Shown in pieces: positions 1-8,942 of a stretch of 64,000 nt of DNA; within the stretch, counting starts at the first letter, position 1; every line of letters begins with the position of its first letter. The notes under the pieces were generated by a model. It searched no databases. It saw nothing but the letters and a program-made list of their open reading frames with translations, and was not told the DNA's origin. Source of the DNA: Hyphococcus sp. (lineage in GTDB: Bacteria; Pseudomonadota; Alphaproteobacteria; Caulobacterales; Parvularculaceae); contig JAJFGE010000181.1 in NCBI GenBank assembly GCA_021776295.1, positions 1 to 64,000 of the forward strand, in the 5' to 3' direction. A program made the translations under genes and the position numbers.

Positions 1-78
1 GAGGCGAAAGAGGGTGTGGGGATTACATGAACGGTGAGGTGTGTTAAGGCACAGGTGGAACATACACACGCCCAACTG

Positions 79-408
79 TTACCCAACCTCAAGAAAAGCC
101 CAAAAAACACCGGCGCTGGTCAGCATACCAATGAACATTGCGGCAAGAAATTTCAGCCGCGTATTTATTGTTATCTCTTTAAGCGGCTCTTCAAGTTTAA
201 ATTCGTCGCGAAAGAGAAACAATATGGCGGCAACCGTTACAGCGCCTCCGGCGATAATAGCAACCCCGTAACCAACCAGTTCAAGGGCCCTGTTGCCGGA
301 GGAGGAATTGCCGACAATGTCTGTGATGGTGTAAATAAACGTCAGCACCGCGATGGCGGCGGCGCCATAGGTTAAGGCGCGTGATTTGAGGGAGGCTTGA
401 TCGGACAT
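79..408 (-). CDS. Small three-helix membrane protein of unknown function
   Basis: A protein of about 109 residues with three hydrophobic segments, at roughly residues 10-28, 38-58 and 82-103, separated by short charged loops; the last loop contains the acidic/basic stretch FRDEFKLEEPLKE. It is probably an inner-membrane protein. An in-frame ATG 21 bases further upstream (ending at 429) would add seven residues; neither start has a clear ribosome binding site, and I prefer the internal one because the extension is polar and adds nothing to the first helix. It reads divergently from the DnaJ-like gene. I do not recognise the family and assign no function. Confidence 0.6.
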   Translation of the reverse strand: MSDQASLKSRALTYGAAAIAVLTFIYTITDIVGNSSSGNRALELVGYGVAIIAGGAVTVAAILFLFRDEFKLEEPLKEITINTRLKFLAAMFIGMLTSAGVFWAFLEVG

Positions 409-519
409 GGCTGGCTCGCGCAGAAGCATTAACGGGAATGAAAACGGAGGTTACGGTTGCGGTCATTTAAGGTCAAATTTCCGACGCGTTTACCCAACAT
501 TGCGCGCATCTGGGAAAGG

Positions 520-558
520 GCCGGGAATTTGAGCGCCGCGCCCCCCAAATTTCCCGGC
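520..558. repeat. Intergenic inverted repeat
   Basis: In the 248-base gap between the small membrane protein and the DnaJ-like gene, a GCCGGGAATTT-type arm (from about 520) is matched by an AAATTTCCCGGC arm ending near 558, with a one-base indel and a GC-rich loop. No T-run follows on either strand, so it is not a convincing terminator. The rest of the gap must hold both divergent promoters, but I could not assign them. Confidence 0.4.
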
Positions 559-677
559 AAAAATTAACCGTAAACTCTTCTATTTCGGAGAAAATCGCTT
601 ATCTCATTGTGTGGGCGCGTCGCGGGGTCTCCGGGGCGCGCTTTAACGATGCGTTAATTTGAACGAAGAGACGAGTT

Positions 678-1592
678 TTGGCGAGAAATCCTTACGCAGT
701 ATTGGGCCTTGCGCCGTCGGCCAGCGATTCGGAGATTCGCGCCGCGTTCCGCAAGTTCGCCAAAAAATACCACCCCGACCGTAATCCTGACGACAAGGCC
801 TCGGAAGAAAAGTTTAAAGAGGTCTCGGCTGCGTTCGACATTGTCGGCGATTCGGACCGGCGTAAGAAATTCGACCGCGGCGAGATTGATGAAGAAGGCC
901 GCGAGCGGGTGAGCCCGTTTGCTCAATATGCGGGCCGCGGCGGTCCCGGCGCTGGCGCGGCGCGGGGGCGTGGTCCGGAGCAGGGCGGCTCGTTTGAGGA
1001 TTTGAGCGACATCTTTTCCGATCTGTTCGGCGCCCGGCGCGCTGCGCAAAGACAACCGCGGCCACAACGTGGGCGTGATATGCGCTATCGCCTCGATGTT
1101 GATTTTATGGATGCAGCTATCGGCGCCAAAAAGCGCGTCACCATGCCGGACGGGCGCACCCTCGACATCGCTATTCCGCCGGGCCTTGAAGACGGTCAGA
1201 CTTTGCGCCTCAAAGGGCAGGGTGAAAAAGGTCCGGCCGGCGCCGGTGATGTTTATGTTGAGGTTAGTGTCAAACCGCACCCGACTTTCGAGCGCAAAGG
1301 CGCCGACATTTATATCGAGGCGCCGATTACGCTGAAGGAGGCGGTGCTTGGCGGCAAGATTACTGTGCCGACCATTTCCGGCGAGGTGAGCGTGACGGCG
1401 CCGAAAAATTCAAGCTCGGGCGCAGTTTTGCGCCTGCGCGGGCGCGGTGTTGCCAAGGGTAAAAAGGGCGTGGCGGGCGATCAGTATGTAACGCTTAAAA
1501 TTGTCCTGCCCGAAGGCGGCGACAAGGCGCTTGAGGAATTCGTCAAGCAGTGGAAGGGCGCTGAGGCGCCCGTGCGCGAAGGCGCACAATAA
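678..1592 (+). CDS. DnaJ-family (CbpA-like) co-chaperone without zinc finger
   Basis: 304 residues. The N-terminal J domain (about residues 4-65) carries the invariant HPD tripeptide at 32-34, which stimulates Hsp70 (DnaK) ATPase. A Gly/Arg-rich linker (about 88-130) follows, then a DnaJ C-terminal substrate-binding module (about 140-290) with no CxxCxGxG zinc fingers, as in class B J-proteins such as CbpA. The start is TTG at 678, preceded by a GAAGAG-type ribosome site; no ATG lies nearby and the J domain begins directly after it. The last codons and the stop are repeated just downstream as a 26-base tandem duplication. The exact paralogue (DnaJ2, CbpA) cannot be fixed from sequence alone. 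Confidence 0.9.
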   Translation: MARNPYAVLGLAPSASDSEIRAAFRKFAKKYHPDRNPDDKASEEKFKEVSAAFDIVGDSDRRKKFDRGEIDEEGRERVSPFAQYAGRGGPGAGAARGRGPEQGGSFEDLSDIFSDLFGARRAAQRQPRPQRGRDMRYRLDVDFMDAAIGAKKRVTMPDGRTLDIAIPPGLEDGQTLRLKGQGEKGPAGAGDVYVEVSVKPHPTFERKGADIYIEAPITLKEAVLGGKITVPTISGEVSVTAPKNSSSGAVLRLRGRGVAKGKKGVAGDQYVTLKIVLPEGGDKALEEFVKQWKGAEAPVREGAQ

Positions 1593-1627
1593 CAAGTAGA
1601 CGCGCGAAGGCGCACAATAACAAGTAG
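1574..1627 (+). repeat. Tandem duplication spanning the stop codon of the DnaJ-like gene
   Basis: A 26-base unit at 1574-1599, beginning GCGCGAAGGCGCACAATAAC, recurs identically at 1602-1627 with a period of 28 bases. A partial third start (GCGCGAAA) begins at the end of the second copy. The first copy contains the gene's final codons and TAA stop; the second lies wholly in the 3' untranslated region. Confidence 0.9.
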
Positions 1628-1697
1628 CGCGAAAGCTTTTGCTGGCGTTTAGTGCGCGCCTGATTTACATACGAGCGGAAGATTTTAAGGCGCGGGC

Positions 1698-3152
1698 ATG
1701 ACCATTTCAGCGCAGAAAAAGCAACAGCTGGCGGCGTTTTTGGGAAGTCTTTCCAATGCGGCGGCGCTGAAGCTGTTTGCCGGGCTTGAGGCGGACCGCG
1801 CCGGCAAGCGCCCATCTAGTGACGGCGTTGGCGCCAATGGCAAACCGGGCCTGCCCCACGATATGCTGCTCAATAATCTGCGTACGCAGCTTCTCGCCCG
1901 CGGCGCCGTTCCGGCGGCGCGCAAATATGACGCCAAGCGGATTTTCTTCTCCCCGTTTGAAGATTTCTTTATCGGCGTCCGCGACGATAAAAAGCGCCGT
2001 GCACGGATCGCGAGAACTTCGCTGGAGCCGATCTGGCGGTTGATGATGACCGAAAAAGTGCTTACCGACGCGGCTTTCGCAGCCGCAGCGCTTGATGACG
2101 CCATCCGCGATGGCGCTGAGGCGGAGGCATTGGAGCGTGCAGTCTTTATCGCCGCCGAGGCGGGCTTCGGACGGATTTGCGAGGAGGCAAAAACCAACCA
2201 GACCGCGCATGCGCGGGTGGTCGAGGCGCTGGGCGACGCGGCGGTGTTCGAAGACATGGAAGAAATCCGCCGCCTGCTGACCGGCGTTGATTTCCTGCAT
2301 CAGCTGCAAGCCCTGATACCAAATGCTGCGCCTTCGCTCACCGAAGAGCAGCTCTATCAGATACGCTCGCTGTTTTTATCCGCTCACGAACAATCTAACA
2401 CGCTCGGCGCCTATATTCTTCTGGCGCTGATCGGCCGGCTGGAAAAACCATGGCGCGCGCTCGGCGTCTATTACCATCTCGCCGGCAGCGCCGATGAGCG
2501 CCTTGATGCGGCCCGTGATGCGGCGGCGGTGTTGCCGCAAACCCTGTTTGAAGAATTTGAAATGCTCGCCCGCGCGCTTGAACGTGACGGCGCCGGCGCG
2601 CTGGACGCTGAGACGGCGCGATTGCGGGTGACGTATTTTGCCGACTATGCGGACGGGCTTGCGCGCCAGGCGAAAAAAATCGGCGATAATGTTTTTCTCA
2701 ATCGGGTTGAAGCCAGCCGCGATGTTGCGGGCGAGGCGTTTGACCGGTTTGTCGAGCAAGCGCTGGCGGCGCTGCGCGCGGCGATGCCGGTGCGCCAGGG
2801 CGGCGGCTCCAGCCAGTTGATGTCGCAGCGCCCGGATATCGCTCATGCGCTCAGCCCAGCGATTGCCGGCCAGGCGGCGGACGCTGCTGTGTTGATCGCC
2901 GCTGCGCCAAGCCTTGCCGCACGGCTTGGCGCCGAGCCCGATTTTTCCTCGCTGATCACCGAAGAGGCGCGCGACAAATGCGCGGTCTTTGCGAAAGATC
3001 TGATTGTTGAAATCCGCGCCGCTGAAGGCGATGAGCGCAAGGCCGCGCGGCGCATGCTGGAGCAAACCCTCTCCGTCGCCGCGCCCTTGCTCGATAGTGA
3101 TGATATCGGCCTCATTCGTGATCGCGCAAAGGCTGCGGCGGTGGCGGTTTAG
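1698..3152 (+). CDS. Conserved-looking hypothetical cytoplasmic protein, unknown function
   Basis: 484 residues, Ala- and Leu-rich and apparently almost wholly helical. No signal peptide, membrane segment, Cys/His metal motif or P-loop is visible. Codon usage matches neighbouring genes and the frame is open throughout, so it is a real gene. A basic segment with FFSPFEDFFIGVRDDKKRRAR near residues 83-103 is the most distinctive part of the N-terminal half. It lies 105 bases after the DnaJ-like gene on the same strand, which may mean co-transcription, but no functional link is shown. I do not recognise the family. Confidence 0.8.
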   Translation: MTISAQKKQQLAAFLGSLSNAAALKLFAGLEADRAGKRPSSDGVGANGKPGLPHDMLLNNLRTQLLARGAVPAARKYDAKRIFFSPFEDFFIGVRDDKKRRARIARTSLEPIWRLMMTEKVLTDAAFAAAALDDAIRDGAEAEALERAVFIAAEAGFGRICEEAKTNQTAHARVVEALGDAAVFEDMEEIRRLLTGVDFLHQLQALIPNAAPSLTEEQLYQIRSLFLSAHEQSNTLGAYILLALIGRLEKPWRALGVYYHLAGSADERLDAARDAAAVLPQTLFEEFEMLARALERDGAGALDAETARLRVTYFADYADGLARQAKKIGDNVFLNRVEASRDVAGEAFDRFVEQALAALRAAMPVRQGGGSSQLMSQRPDIAHALSPAIAGQAADAAVLIAAAPSLAARLGAEPDFSSLITEEARDKCAVFAKDLIVEIRAAEGDERKAARRMLEQTLSVAAPLLDSDDIGLIRDRAKAAAVAV

Positions 3153-3223
3153 GCCTATCTGTTCTTCGCGGCGTCGCGAAGGATAGCAGTGCGCCCCAAC
3201 ACCTCAGCACAAGGACAACATCC

Positions 3224-4417
3224 ATGGACGGTGAAACAAGAAAGACAGAATTTACCGCTGTCAGCGGAGAAAAACTCGCCGCGGCGCTGGAATTGCCGCG
3301 CGGGCGTCCGCGCGCCTATGCGTTGTTTGCGCATTGTTTTACCTGTTCCAAGGACATCAAAGCGGCGCGCGAGATCGCGCGCGCCTTGCGCGCCAGCGGC
3401 ATTGCGGTTTTGCGGTTTGACTTTACCGGGCTGGGCGGCTCGGAAGGCGATTTCGCCAACACTAATTTTTCTTCCAATGTTGACGATCTGGTGAGCGCCG
3501 CGGATTTTTTGCGCGAAGAATTTGAAGCGCCAGGGCTCCTCATTGGCCATTCGCTTGGCGGCGCGGCGGCGATTGTCGCAGCTGCAAGGATTCCTGAAAT
3601 CAAAGGCGTGGTGGTGATCGGCGCGCCGGCGCAAGCCGACCATGTGGTGTTGCAGATCAGTGAAAGACATGAAGAAATCAGACGACAAGGGTTTGCCCAT
3701 GTCTCCCTCGCCGGACGCCCGTTCACGATTAAAAGCCAATTCCTCGAAGACTTGTCCGGCCAGAATGTTTTAAACGCGGCGGCGGTTTTGAAAAAACCGC
3801 TGCTGGTGATGCATGCGCCCCACGACCAGACCGTCGGGATTGACAATGCGACAAAAATCTTCGCCGCGGCAAAGCATCCCAAAAGTTTCATTAGTCTCGA
3901 TACGGCCGATCATCTGCTCTCGAAGACGGGTGATGCACGCTATGCGGCCAGTGTGCTGGCGGCATGGGCGGAGCGATATCTGGATGACGTTCGCGTTGTT
4001 GCGCAGGCCCCGGCCTTCATAGGCGGCGCGGCGGCGCAATCGATCGACGGCGAGCCGCTGGCGGTGGCTTTGTCAATTGACGGTTATGGCATGGTTAGCG
4101 ACGGCGGAACCGAAGACGGCGGCAACGCGCTCGGCCCCAACCCGACGCGGATTGCAGAAGCTGCGTTGGCCGCTTGCGCGGCGATCACGGTGCGGATGTA
4201 TGCGCGGCGAAAGCAATGGGACCTCAAGAGCATTGAGGTAGGCGTCAAGCGAGGTGGCTCAGCTGACGCCCATCGCCCGCGCCTCCTGGAAAAAGCACTC
4301 CGCGTCAACGGCGATCTCGATGCCGCGCAGCGCACGCGATTGCTAGAAATCGCCGACAAATGTCCGGTGCACCGAATGTTAACCGAAGGGGTCGAGGTTC
4401 AATCGCGCCTGGCCTGA
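3224..4417 (+). CDS. Bifunctional alpha/beta hydrolase - OsmC-like protein
   Basis: 397 residues in two domains. Residues about 15-255 form an alpha/beta hydrolase with the nucleophile elbow GHSLGG (Ser110), an FDFTGLGGSEG segment resembling an oxyanion loop, and a late His in the TADHLLS region. Residues about 265-397 form an OsmC/Ohr-type domain with two separated cysteines, one in the AALAACAAITV helix and one in the CPVHRML motif near the C terminus, the arrangement expected for peroxidatic and resolving Cys. OsmC proteins reduce organic hydroperoxides; the hydrolase could release or process an acyl substrate first (inference). Fusions of this kind are known in proteobacteria. ATG 3224 follows an ACAAGGACAAC ribosome site. 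Confidence 0.9.
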   Translation: MDGETRKTEFTAVSGEKLAAALELPRGRPRAYALFAHCFTCSKDIKAAREIARALRASGIAVLRFDFTGLGGSEGDFANTNFSSNVDDLVSAADFLREEFEAPGLLIGHSLGGAAAIVAAARIPEIKGVVVIGAPAQADHVVLQISERHEEIRRQGFAHVSLAGRPFTIKSQFLEDLSGQNVLNAAAVLKKPLLVMHAPHDQTVGIDNATKIFAAAKHPKSFISLDTADHLLSKTGDARYAASVLAAWAERYLDDVRVVAQAPAFIGGAAAQSIDGEPLAVALSIDGYGMVSDGGTEDGGNALGPNPTRIAEAALAACAAITVRMYARRKQWDLKSIEVGVKRGGSADAHRPRLLEKALRVNGDLDAAQRTRLLEIADKCPVHRMLTEGVEVQSRLA

Positions 4418-4536
4418 TATGTTTAACAAATTGTAATGGCCGATCAGTGCTTTGCAGGGCGCGCCGGGATGCTTATCTGGACTATGATCGCGATATAGGA
4501 CTGGGGCGTTTTCAGTAAACGAAGGCGTAAAAACAT

Positions 4537-6036
4537 ATGAAATCGAGTGAGAAAATGATGAGAAATTCCCGATCCGGATGGCTGTTGACGAAATCTGTTT
4601 TAGCGGGCGCGGCGGCTGCGGTTATGGTTGCGGGCGCGCAGGCGCAAGCGCCGCGGTTGATGGCGCCGCCGGTCGCCGCCGACGGCACCTTGTCCTTTGC
4701 CGACCTCGTCGAGCGCGTCAGCCCGGCGGTGGTCTCTATTCTTGTGGAACGCGAGGTTCAGCGCCCGGTTCTGCCGAGCCAGTTTGAAGAATTTTTCAAC
4801 TATCGCTTCGGCGCGCCAAATGGCGACGGCCAGCGCGATCCGTTTGAAGATGACGGCGCCCGGCGGATGCGGGCGGAAGGTTCGGGTTTTTTTATCGACC
4901 GTGAAGGCCATATCGTCACCAACAATCATGTTGTCGCGGACGCAGATAGCGTGAAAGTGCGCCTTCCCAATGGTGACGAGCTTGACGCTGAAGTGGTCGG
5001 CGCTGATCCGTTGACGGATCTTGCCGTGCTCAAGGTAAAAGCCAATGCCAAGCAGCCGTTTGTTGAGTTTGCTGAGGACGTGAATTTGCGGGTCGGCGAT
5101 TGGGTGGTCGCGGTCGGCAATCCGTTTGGTCTCGGCGGCACCGTCACCAGCGGGATTGTTTCGGCTATCGGCGGTCAGAACCGTGAAAACCAGTATCTCG
5201 ATTTTATCCAGATTGATGCGCCGATTAATCGCGGCAATTCCGGCGGTCCGACCTTTGATCTCAAAGGCCGCGTCGTCGGCGTCAACACGGCGATATTCTC
5301 GCCCAATGGCGGCAGCGTCGGGATCGGTTTTGCAATCCCCGCCAAAGTCGCGCGCGACACTATTGCGCAACTGATCGCCAACGGTTCGGTAACGCGGGGT
5401 TGGCTTGGCATTCAACTGCAAGAAGTCACCACAGAAATCGCCGCAGCCCTCGGGCTGAAAGATCGCGGCGGCGTTCTGATCGCCGAAGTGATGGACGATA
5501 CGCCGGCAAAAAAATCCGGACTTGAAAGCGGCGACGTAATCTTAGGCGTTTCCGGCGTTAAAGTCGCCAGTCCAAATGAGCTTTCGCGGCGCGTGGCCTC
5601 GTTCTCGCCGGGCAAGAAAATCCAGCTCAAAATTTTGCGCGATGGAAAAAATCGCAACATCACCGTGACGCTTGGCGAGCGCGATGGCGAGACGCTGGCG
5701 CAAAATGATGAACCGGCCAATGACAATGATACGCTAGCCTCCGATGTCGGCTTGCGGGTGACGGAGCTTAATGACGCGCTGCGCCTGCAATATCGCGTGC
5801 CGGACGAGGTTGAGGGCGTCATCGTCACCGGCGTCCGCTCCGGCAGCCCGGCGCAGAATGCGGGACTTCGCGCCGGCGCGGTTATACTGCAAATTGACGG
5901 CGAGGATGTGCGTACCGGCAAGGCGCTCCGTGACAAGATTAATAACGCCAAGAAGGACGGCAAAGAAGCGGTGCTTTTGCGCATGCAGCTGGGCGCTAAT
6001 CGTCAGTTTGGCGCGCTTTCTCTGGATAAAGATTAA
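4537..6036 (+). CDS. degP: DegP/HtrA-type periplasmic serine endoprotease
   Basis: 499 residues. An N-terminal signal peptide (basic n-region, hydrophobic stretch about 18-35, AQA-type cleavage near 38) exports it to the periplasm. The trypsin-like domain shows the complete catalytic triad: His131 in NNHVV, Asp161 in LTDLAVL and Ser235 in GNSGGP. Two PDZ domains follow (about 290-385 and 405-495), as in Do/DegQ proteases, which degrade or refold damaged envelope proteins. An OmpR-type regulator and sensor kinase lie directly downstream on the same strand, an arrangement suggesting an envelope-stress unit (inference). Length and domain order are typical. Confidence 0.96.
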   Translation: MKSSEKMMRNSRSGWLLTKSVLAGAAAAVMVAGAQAQAPRLMAPPVAADGTLSFADLVERVSPAVVSILVEREVQRPVLPSQFEEFFNYRFGAPNGDGQRDPFEDDGARRMRAEGSGFFIDREGHIVTNNHVVADADSVKVRLPNGDELDAEVVGADPLTDLAVLKVKANAKQPFVEFAEDVNLRVGDWVVAVGNPFGLGGTVTSGIVSAIGGQNRENQYLDFIQIDAPINRGNSGGPTFDLKGRVVGVNTAIFSPNGGSVGIGFAIPAKVARDTIAQLIANGSVTRGWLGIQLQEVTTEIAAALGLKDRGGVLIAEVMDDTPAKKSGLESGDVILGVSGVKVASPNELSRRVASFSPGKKIQLKILRDGKNRNITVTLGERDGETLAQNDEPANDNDTLASDVGLRVTELNDALRLQYRVPDEVEGVIVTGVRSGSPAQNAGLRAGAVILQIDGEDVRTGKALRDKINNAKKDGKEAVLLRMQLGANRQFGALSLDKD

Positions 6037-6045
6037 AGTGCCGGG

Positions 6046-6136
6046 CGAAAAAGTGGAAACCGGTTTTTCGACACTCCGGCGCGCAGTAAAGAATCTAGAC
6101 CATCGGGCGGTTCCTGTTAATCGCTTGATGGTCTAG
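6046..6136. repeat. Dispersed palindromic intergenic repeat, copy 1
   Basis: In the gap between degP and the response regulator, a near-palindromic core (AAAAGTGGAAACCGGTTTTT, 6049-6068) is followed by a second dyad, CTAGACCATC (6095-6104) with GATGGTCTAG (6127-6136). The same core and the flanking AAAGAATCTAGAC string recur elsewhere in the window (near 7000, 9150, 17640 and 44790), defining a dispersed intergenic family. Confidence 0.75.
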
Positions 6137-6246
6137 GCGGAATTGAACGCGCTTTGCGGTGCGTTCCAAAAGCGGTCGCGCGGGGCTCCCCCAAAACTCG
6201 CGCGGCCGTCTTTGCATTCAACTTAAAAAAAGCATAAGTAGGGTCC

Positions 6247-6933
6247 ATGCGAATTCTCTTGATCGAAGACGATGCGGAAGCGGCGGCGTTTGCCGCTAAG
6301 GGCCTACGCGAGGCCGGGCATGTGGTTGACCACGCGCTGGACGGCGAGGCCGGTCACAAGATGGCGTCGGCAGGCGATTATGACGCCTATGTGGTCGACC
6401 GGATGCTGCCGAAACTCGACGGGCTGGCGCTTTTGTCGCGTCGCCGCAAAGAGGGCGACGAGACCCCGGCCCTGTTCCTGTCGGCGTTGGGCGAGGTAGA
6501 TGATCGGGTGTCGGGTCTGAAAGCCGGCGGCGACGACTATCTGGTCAAGCCCTACGCGTTTCAGGAATTGCTGGCGCGGGTCGAAGCGCTGGGACGGCGT
6601 GGCGCGGCGCCGGCGTCGGCGGATGTGACAACCCGCTATCAGGTTGGCGATCTGGAAATTGACCTTATCACCCGGACCGTGCGCCGGGCGTCCAAGAAAA
6701 TAGACCTTCAGCCGCGCGAATTCCGGTTGCTTGAATATCTGATGCGTCACGCCCGCCAGGTGGTGACGCGCACCATGCTGTTAGAAAATGTCTGGGAATA
6801 TCATTTTGATCCGCAGACCAATGTCATCGACGTGCATATCTCGCGGCTGCGCTCGAAGATCGATAAAGATTTTGACAAAGCCCTGTTAAAAACCGTTCGC
6901 GGCGCCGGCTATACAATTTCGGATATCGACTAG
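6247..6933 (+). CDS. OmpR/PhoB-family response regulator
   Basis: 228 residues. The receiver domain (1-120) has the acidic pair (EDD near residue 7), the phosphoacceptor Asp51 in VVDRMLPKLDG and the conserved Lys in DDYLVKPY. The C-terminal winged-helix DNA-binding domain (about 130-225) carries the typical LQPREFRLLEYL start and NVIDVHISRLRSKID recognition-helix region. It is paired with the downstream histidine kinase; the intercistronic space is filled by a palindromic repeat. Given degP upstream, it may control an envelope-stress response (inference); no operator could be assigned. Confidence 0.94.
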   Translation: MRILLIEDDAEAAAFAAKGLREAGHVVDHALDGEAGHKMASAGDYDAYVVDRMLPKLDGLALLSRRRKEGDETPALFLSALGEVDDRVSGLKAGGDDYLVKPYAFQELLARVEALGRRGAAPASADVTTRYQVGDLEIDLITRTVRRASKKIDLQPREFRLLEYLMRHARQVVTRTMLLENVWEYHFDPQTNVIDVHISRLRSKIDKDFDKALLKTVRGAGYTISDID

Positions 6934-7035
6934 AGCATCATGCATTTTATAGCGATGAACATGATGCTCTATATTTTTTGTTTCGAGCGCCCGTTTGTGC
7001 GAAAACCGGTTTCCACTTTTCGCACGGCGCTCTAG
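6932..7035. repeat. Dispersed palindromic intergenic repeat, copy 2
   Basis: This element fills the space between the response regulator and its kinase. It has an 11-base dyad, AGAGCATCATG (6932-6942) with CATGATGCTCT (6960-6970), then the family core in reverse orientation (GAAAACCGGTTTCCACTTTTC, about 7001-7021), ending in GCTCTAG. Its first bases overlap the stop codon of the regulator and its last lie one base before the kinase start codon. Confidence 0.8.
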
Positions 7036-8472
7036 GTGATGCTGCGGCTGTTCCGCACGACGTCGTTTCGCTTCACGCTGGTCTTTGTTTTGCTGTTCAC
7101 CCTGGCGGTCGGCATTCTTGGCGCGGTGGTGTATCGTGCGTCATTCGGCGCCGCGGCGCGCCAGACCGACCAGACCATCGATGGCGAGCTTGCCGTACTG
7201 GCCGATCTTTTTTCCGAAAGCGGGCCCGGCATGTTAACGCGGGTTATCCGTCAACGCACGGCCTGGCGCGATGACAGCATCTATATGCTGATTGGCGCGC
7301 CGTCCGGCGCCGTGCTCGCCGGCAATCTCACCGCGCTGCCGCCGGAAGCTTTAAACACCGAAGGCGGTTTTTTCGACTTTGCGTTTGAGCGCCCGGTGCT
7401 CGATGCGGCGGGCCGTGAGGTTGGCGTTGAGCAGCGCAATGCGCGCGGCAAGGTGATGCGGTTTCGCTCCGCGCCGGATGCGCAGCAGTCTTTCCTGGTG
7501 GTGGTCGCCCGCGATATTGCCGCGCGCGATGATCTCCGTTCCAGCCTGGTCAATGTTCTTGTACGCTTGCTTGCCGCGACCGTTGCGCTCGGCGTCATCA
7601 TCGGGATTTTATTCTCGCGCTCGCTGTTGAGCCAGGTGGAGGCTGTCAGCCGCACCGCGCGGGCGATTCGCGGCGGCGATCTCACCCGGCGCATTCCGCG
7701 CACCGGGGCCGGTGATGAGCTTGACCATTTAAGCGGTAATCTCAATGCCATGCTCGACCAGATCGAACGGTTGATGACCGGTATGCGCGATATCAGCGAT
7801 AATATCGCCCATGATTTGCGCTCGCCGCTCACCCGCATTCGCAACCGCCTCACCGATGCGATGAAAGGCGATGCGACCGAAAGGGAAGACGCTTTGCGCG
7901 CCACGCTCGACGACACCGAGCGCATGCTGGTGACGTTCAACGCGCTATTGTCGATTGCGCGTATTCGCTCCGGTGAAAGCGCCGGCGTGATGCAGCCGAT
8001 TGACCTTGTGGCGATCGCTGAGGAAATGGCCGAGCTTTATGAACCGGCGGCGCAAGATGCGGGCTTTGAGCTTGCCCTCATCACCGCACCGACGCCGCCG
8101 GTCAATGGCTCGCGCGAACTGGTGTCGCAAGCGGTTGCGAACTTTCTCGACAATGCGCTGAAATACGCCGGGGGCGGAACTCGCATCGAACTGAAAGTCA
8201 CGCGCGCCGCTCGCGGCAAAGCAGAGCTGAGCGTAAGCGATGACGGGCCGGGGATAGACCCGGACGACCGCGCGCGCGTGTTGGAGCGCTATGTCCGGCT
8301 CGAAAAAAGCCGCACCACGCAAGGCAGCGGCCTCGGGCTCTCCCTGGTGGCGGCGATCGCCCAGGCGCATGGCGCAAAAATCACTCTCCAGGATGCAAAC
8401 CCGTCCGCCAAGGACGACGCCCGGCAGGGCTTGCGGATTGCGATGATTTTTCCGTCAGCGGATAGGAAATGA
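7036..8472 (+). CDS. Membrane sensor histidine kinase paired with the OmpR-type regulator
   Basis: 478 residues. Transmembrane segments at about 13-33 and 172-194 enclose a periplasmic sensor domain. A HAMP linker (about 195-245) precedes the dimerisation domain with phospho-acceptor His259 in DNIAHDLRSPLTRI. The ATP-binding domain shows N (NFLDNALKYA), G1 (DDGPGIDP) and G2 (GSGLGLSLV) boxes. It would phosphorylate the upstream regulator. The start is GTG 7036 or the adjacent ATG 7039; both lie immediately after a palindromic repeat, so no ordinary ribosome site is visible, and translation may depend on coupling or on repeat structure. Confidence 0.93.
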   Translation: MMLRLFRTTSFRFTLVFVLLFTLAVGILGAVVYRASFGAAARQTDQTIDGELAVLADLFSESGPGMLTRVIRQRTAWRDDSIYMLIGAPSGAVLAGNLTALPPEALNTEGGFFDFAFERPVLDAAGREVGVEQRNARGKVMRFRSAPDAQQSFLVVVARDIAARDDLRSSLVNVLVRLLAATVALGVIIGILFSRSLLSQVEAVSRTARAIRGGDLTRRIPRTGAGDELDHLSGNLNAMLDQIERLMTGMRDISDNIAHDLRSPLTRIRNRLTDAMKGDATEREDALRATLDDTERMLVTFNALLSIARIRSGESAGVMQPIDLVAIAEEMAELYEPAAQDAGFELALITAPTPPVNGSRELVSQAVANFLDNALKYAGGGTRIELKVTRAARGKAELSVSDDGPGIDPDDRARVLERYVRLEKSRTTQGSGLGLSLVAAIAQAHGAKITLQDANPSAKDDARQGLRIAMIFPSADRK

Positions 8473-8642
8473 CGCCGCAGCCTTTCAAATTCGTCAACAA
8501 AAAACAGGCATTGATGGAAGATTTGCCCTTGCGGCGATGAGGAAATCAGTTCTTGGTGATTTCGCGCCATCGGTCGCGATGGCCAATGAATTGGTAACCG
8601 GGTGCATCATTTTTTCTGCGACTTAAACTAAAGGAACCTGTT

Positions 8643-8927
8643 ATGAGCAAAGCTGAATTTATCGCCAATGTTGCGAAAACCGGCGACATGAGCAACGCCG
8701 AAGCAAAACGCGTTGTTGAACTTGTTTTCGGTGAAATCGAAAACGGTCTGAAACGCGCCAAGAAAGAAGGCAAATACACCATCGGCACGTTTGGCACTTT
8801 CATGATTTCAAAACGCGCTGCACGCAAGGGCCGCAACCCGCGCACCGGCGAAGAGATCAAAATCAAAGCCTCCAAGAGCCTGCGCTTCCGTCCGTCGTCT
8901 TATCTTAAAGGCGCTGCGGGCTGCTAG
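8643..8927 (+). CDS. hup: HU/IHF-family DNA-binding protein
   Basis: 94 residues, the usual length for HU-type nucleoid proteins. The helical dimerisation part (about 1-45) is followed by the beta-arm region with the family signature GRNPRTGEEIKI (about 63-74), which inserts into the DNA minor groove, and a C-terminal segment that is basic (SKSLRFRPSSYLK). ATG 8643 follows an AAAGGAACC ribosome site. The gene is monocistronic and ends in a run of hairpins and a T-rich terminator. It has an unusual C-terminal Cys. HU versus an IHF subunit cannot be decided with certainty, but the sequence is HU-like. Confidence 0.93.
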   Translation: MSKAEFIANVAKTGDMSNAEAKRVVELVFGEIENGLKRAKKEGKYTIGTFGTFMISKRAARKGRNPRTGEEIKIKASKSLRFRPSSYLKGAAGC

Positions 8928-8942
8928 CATAAGCCAAGGTTC

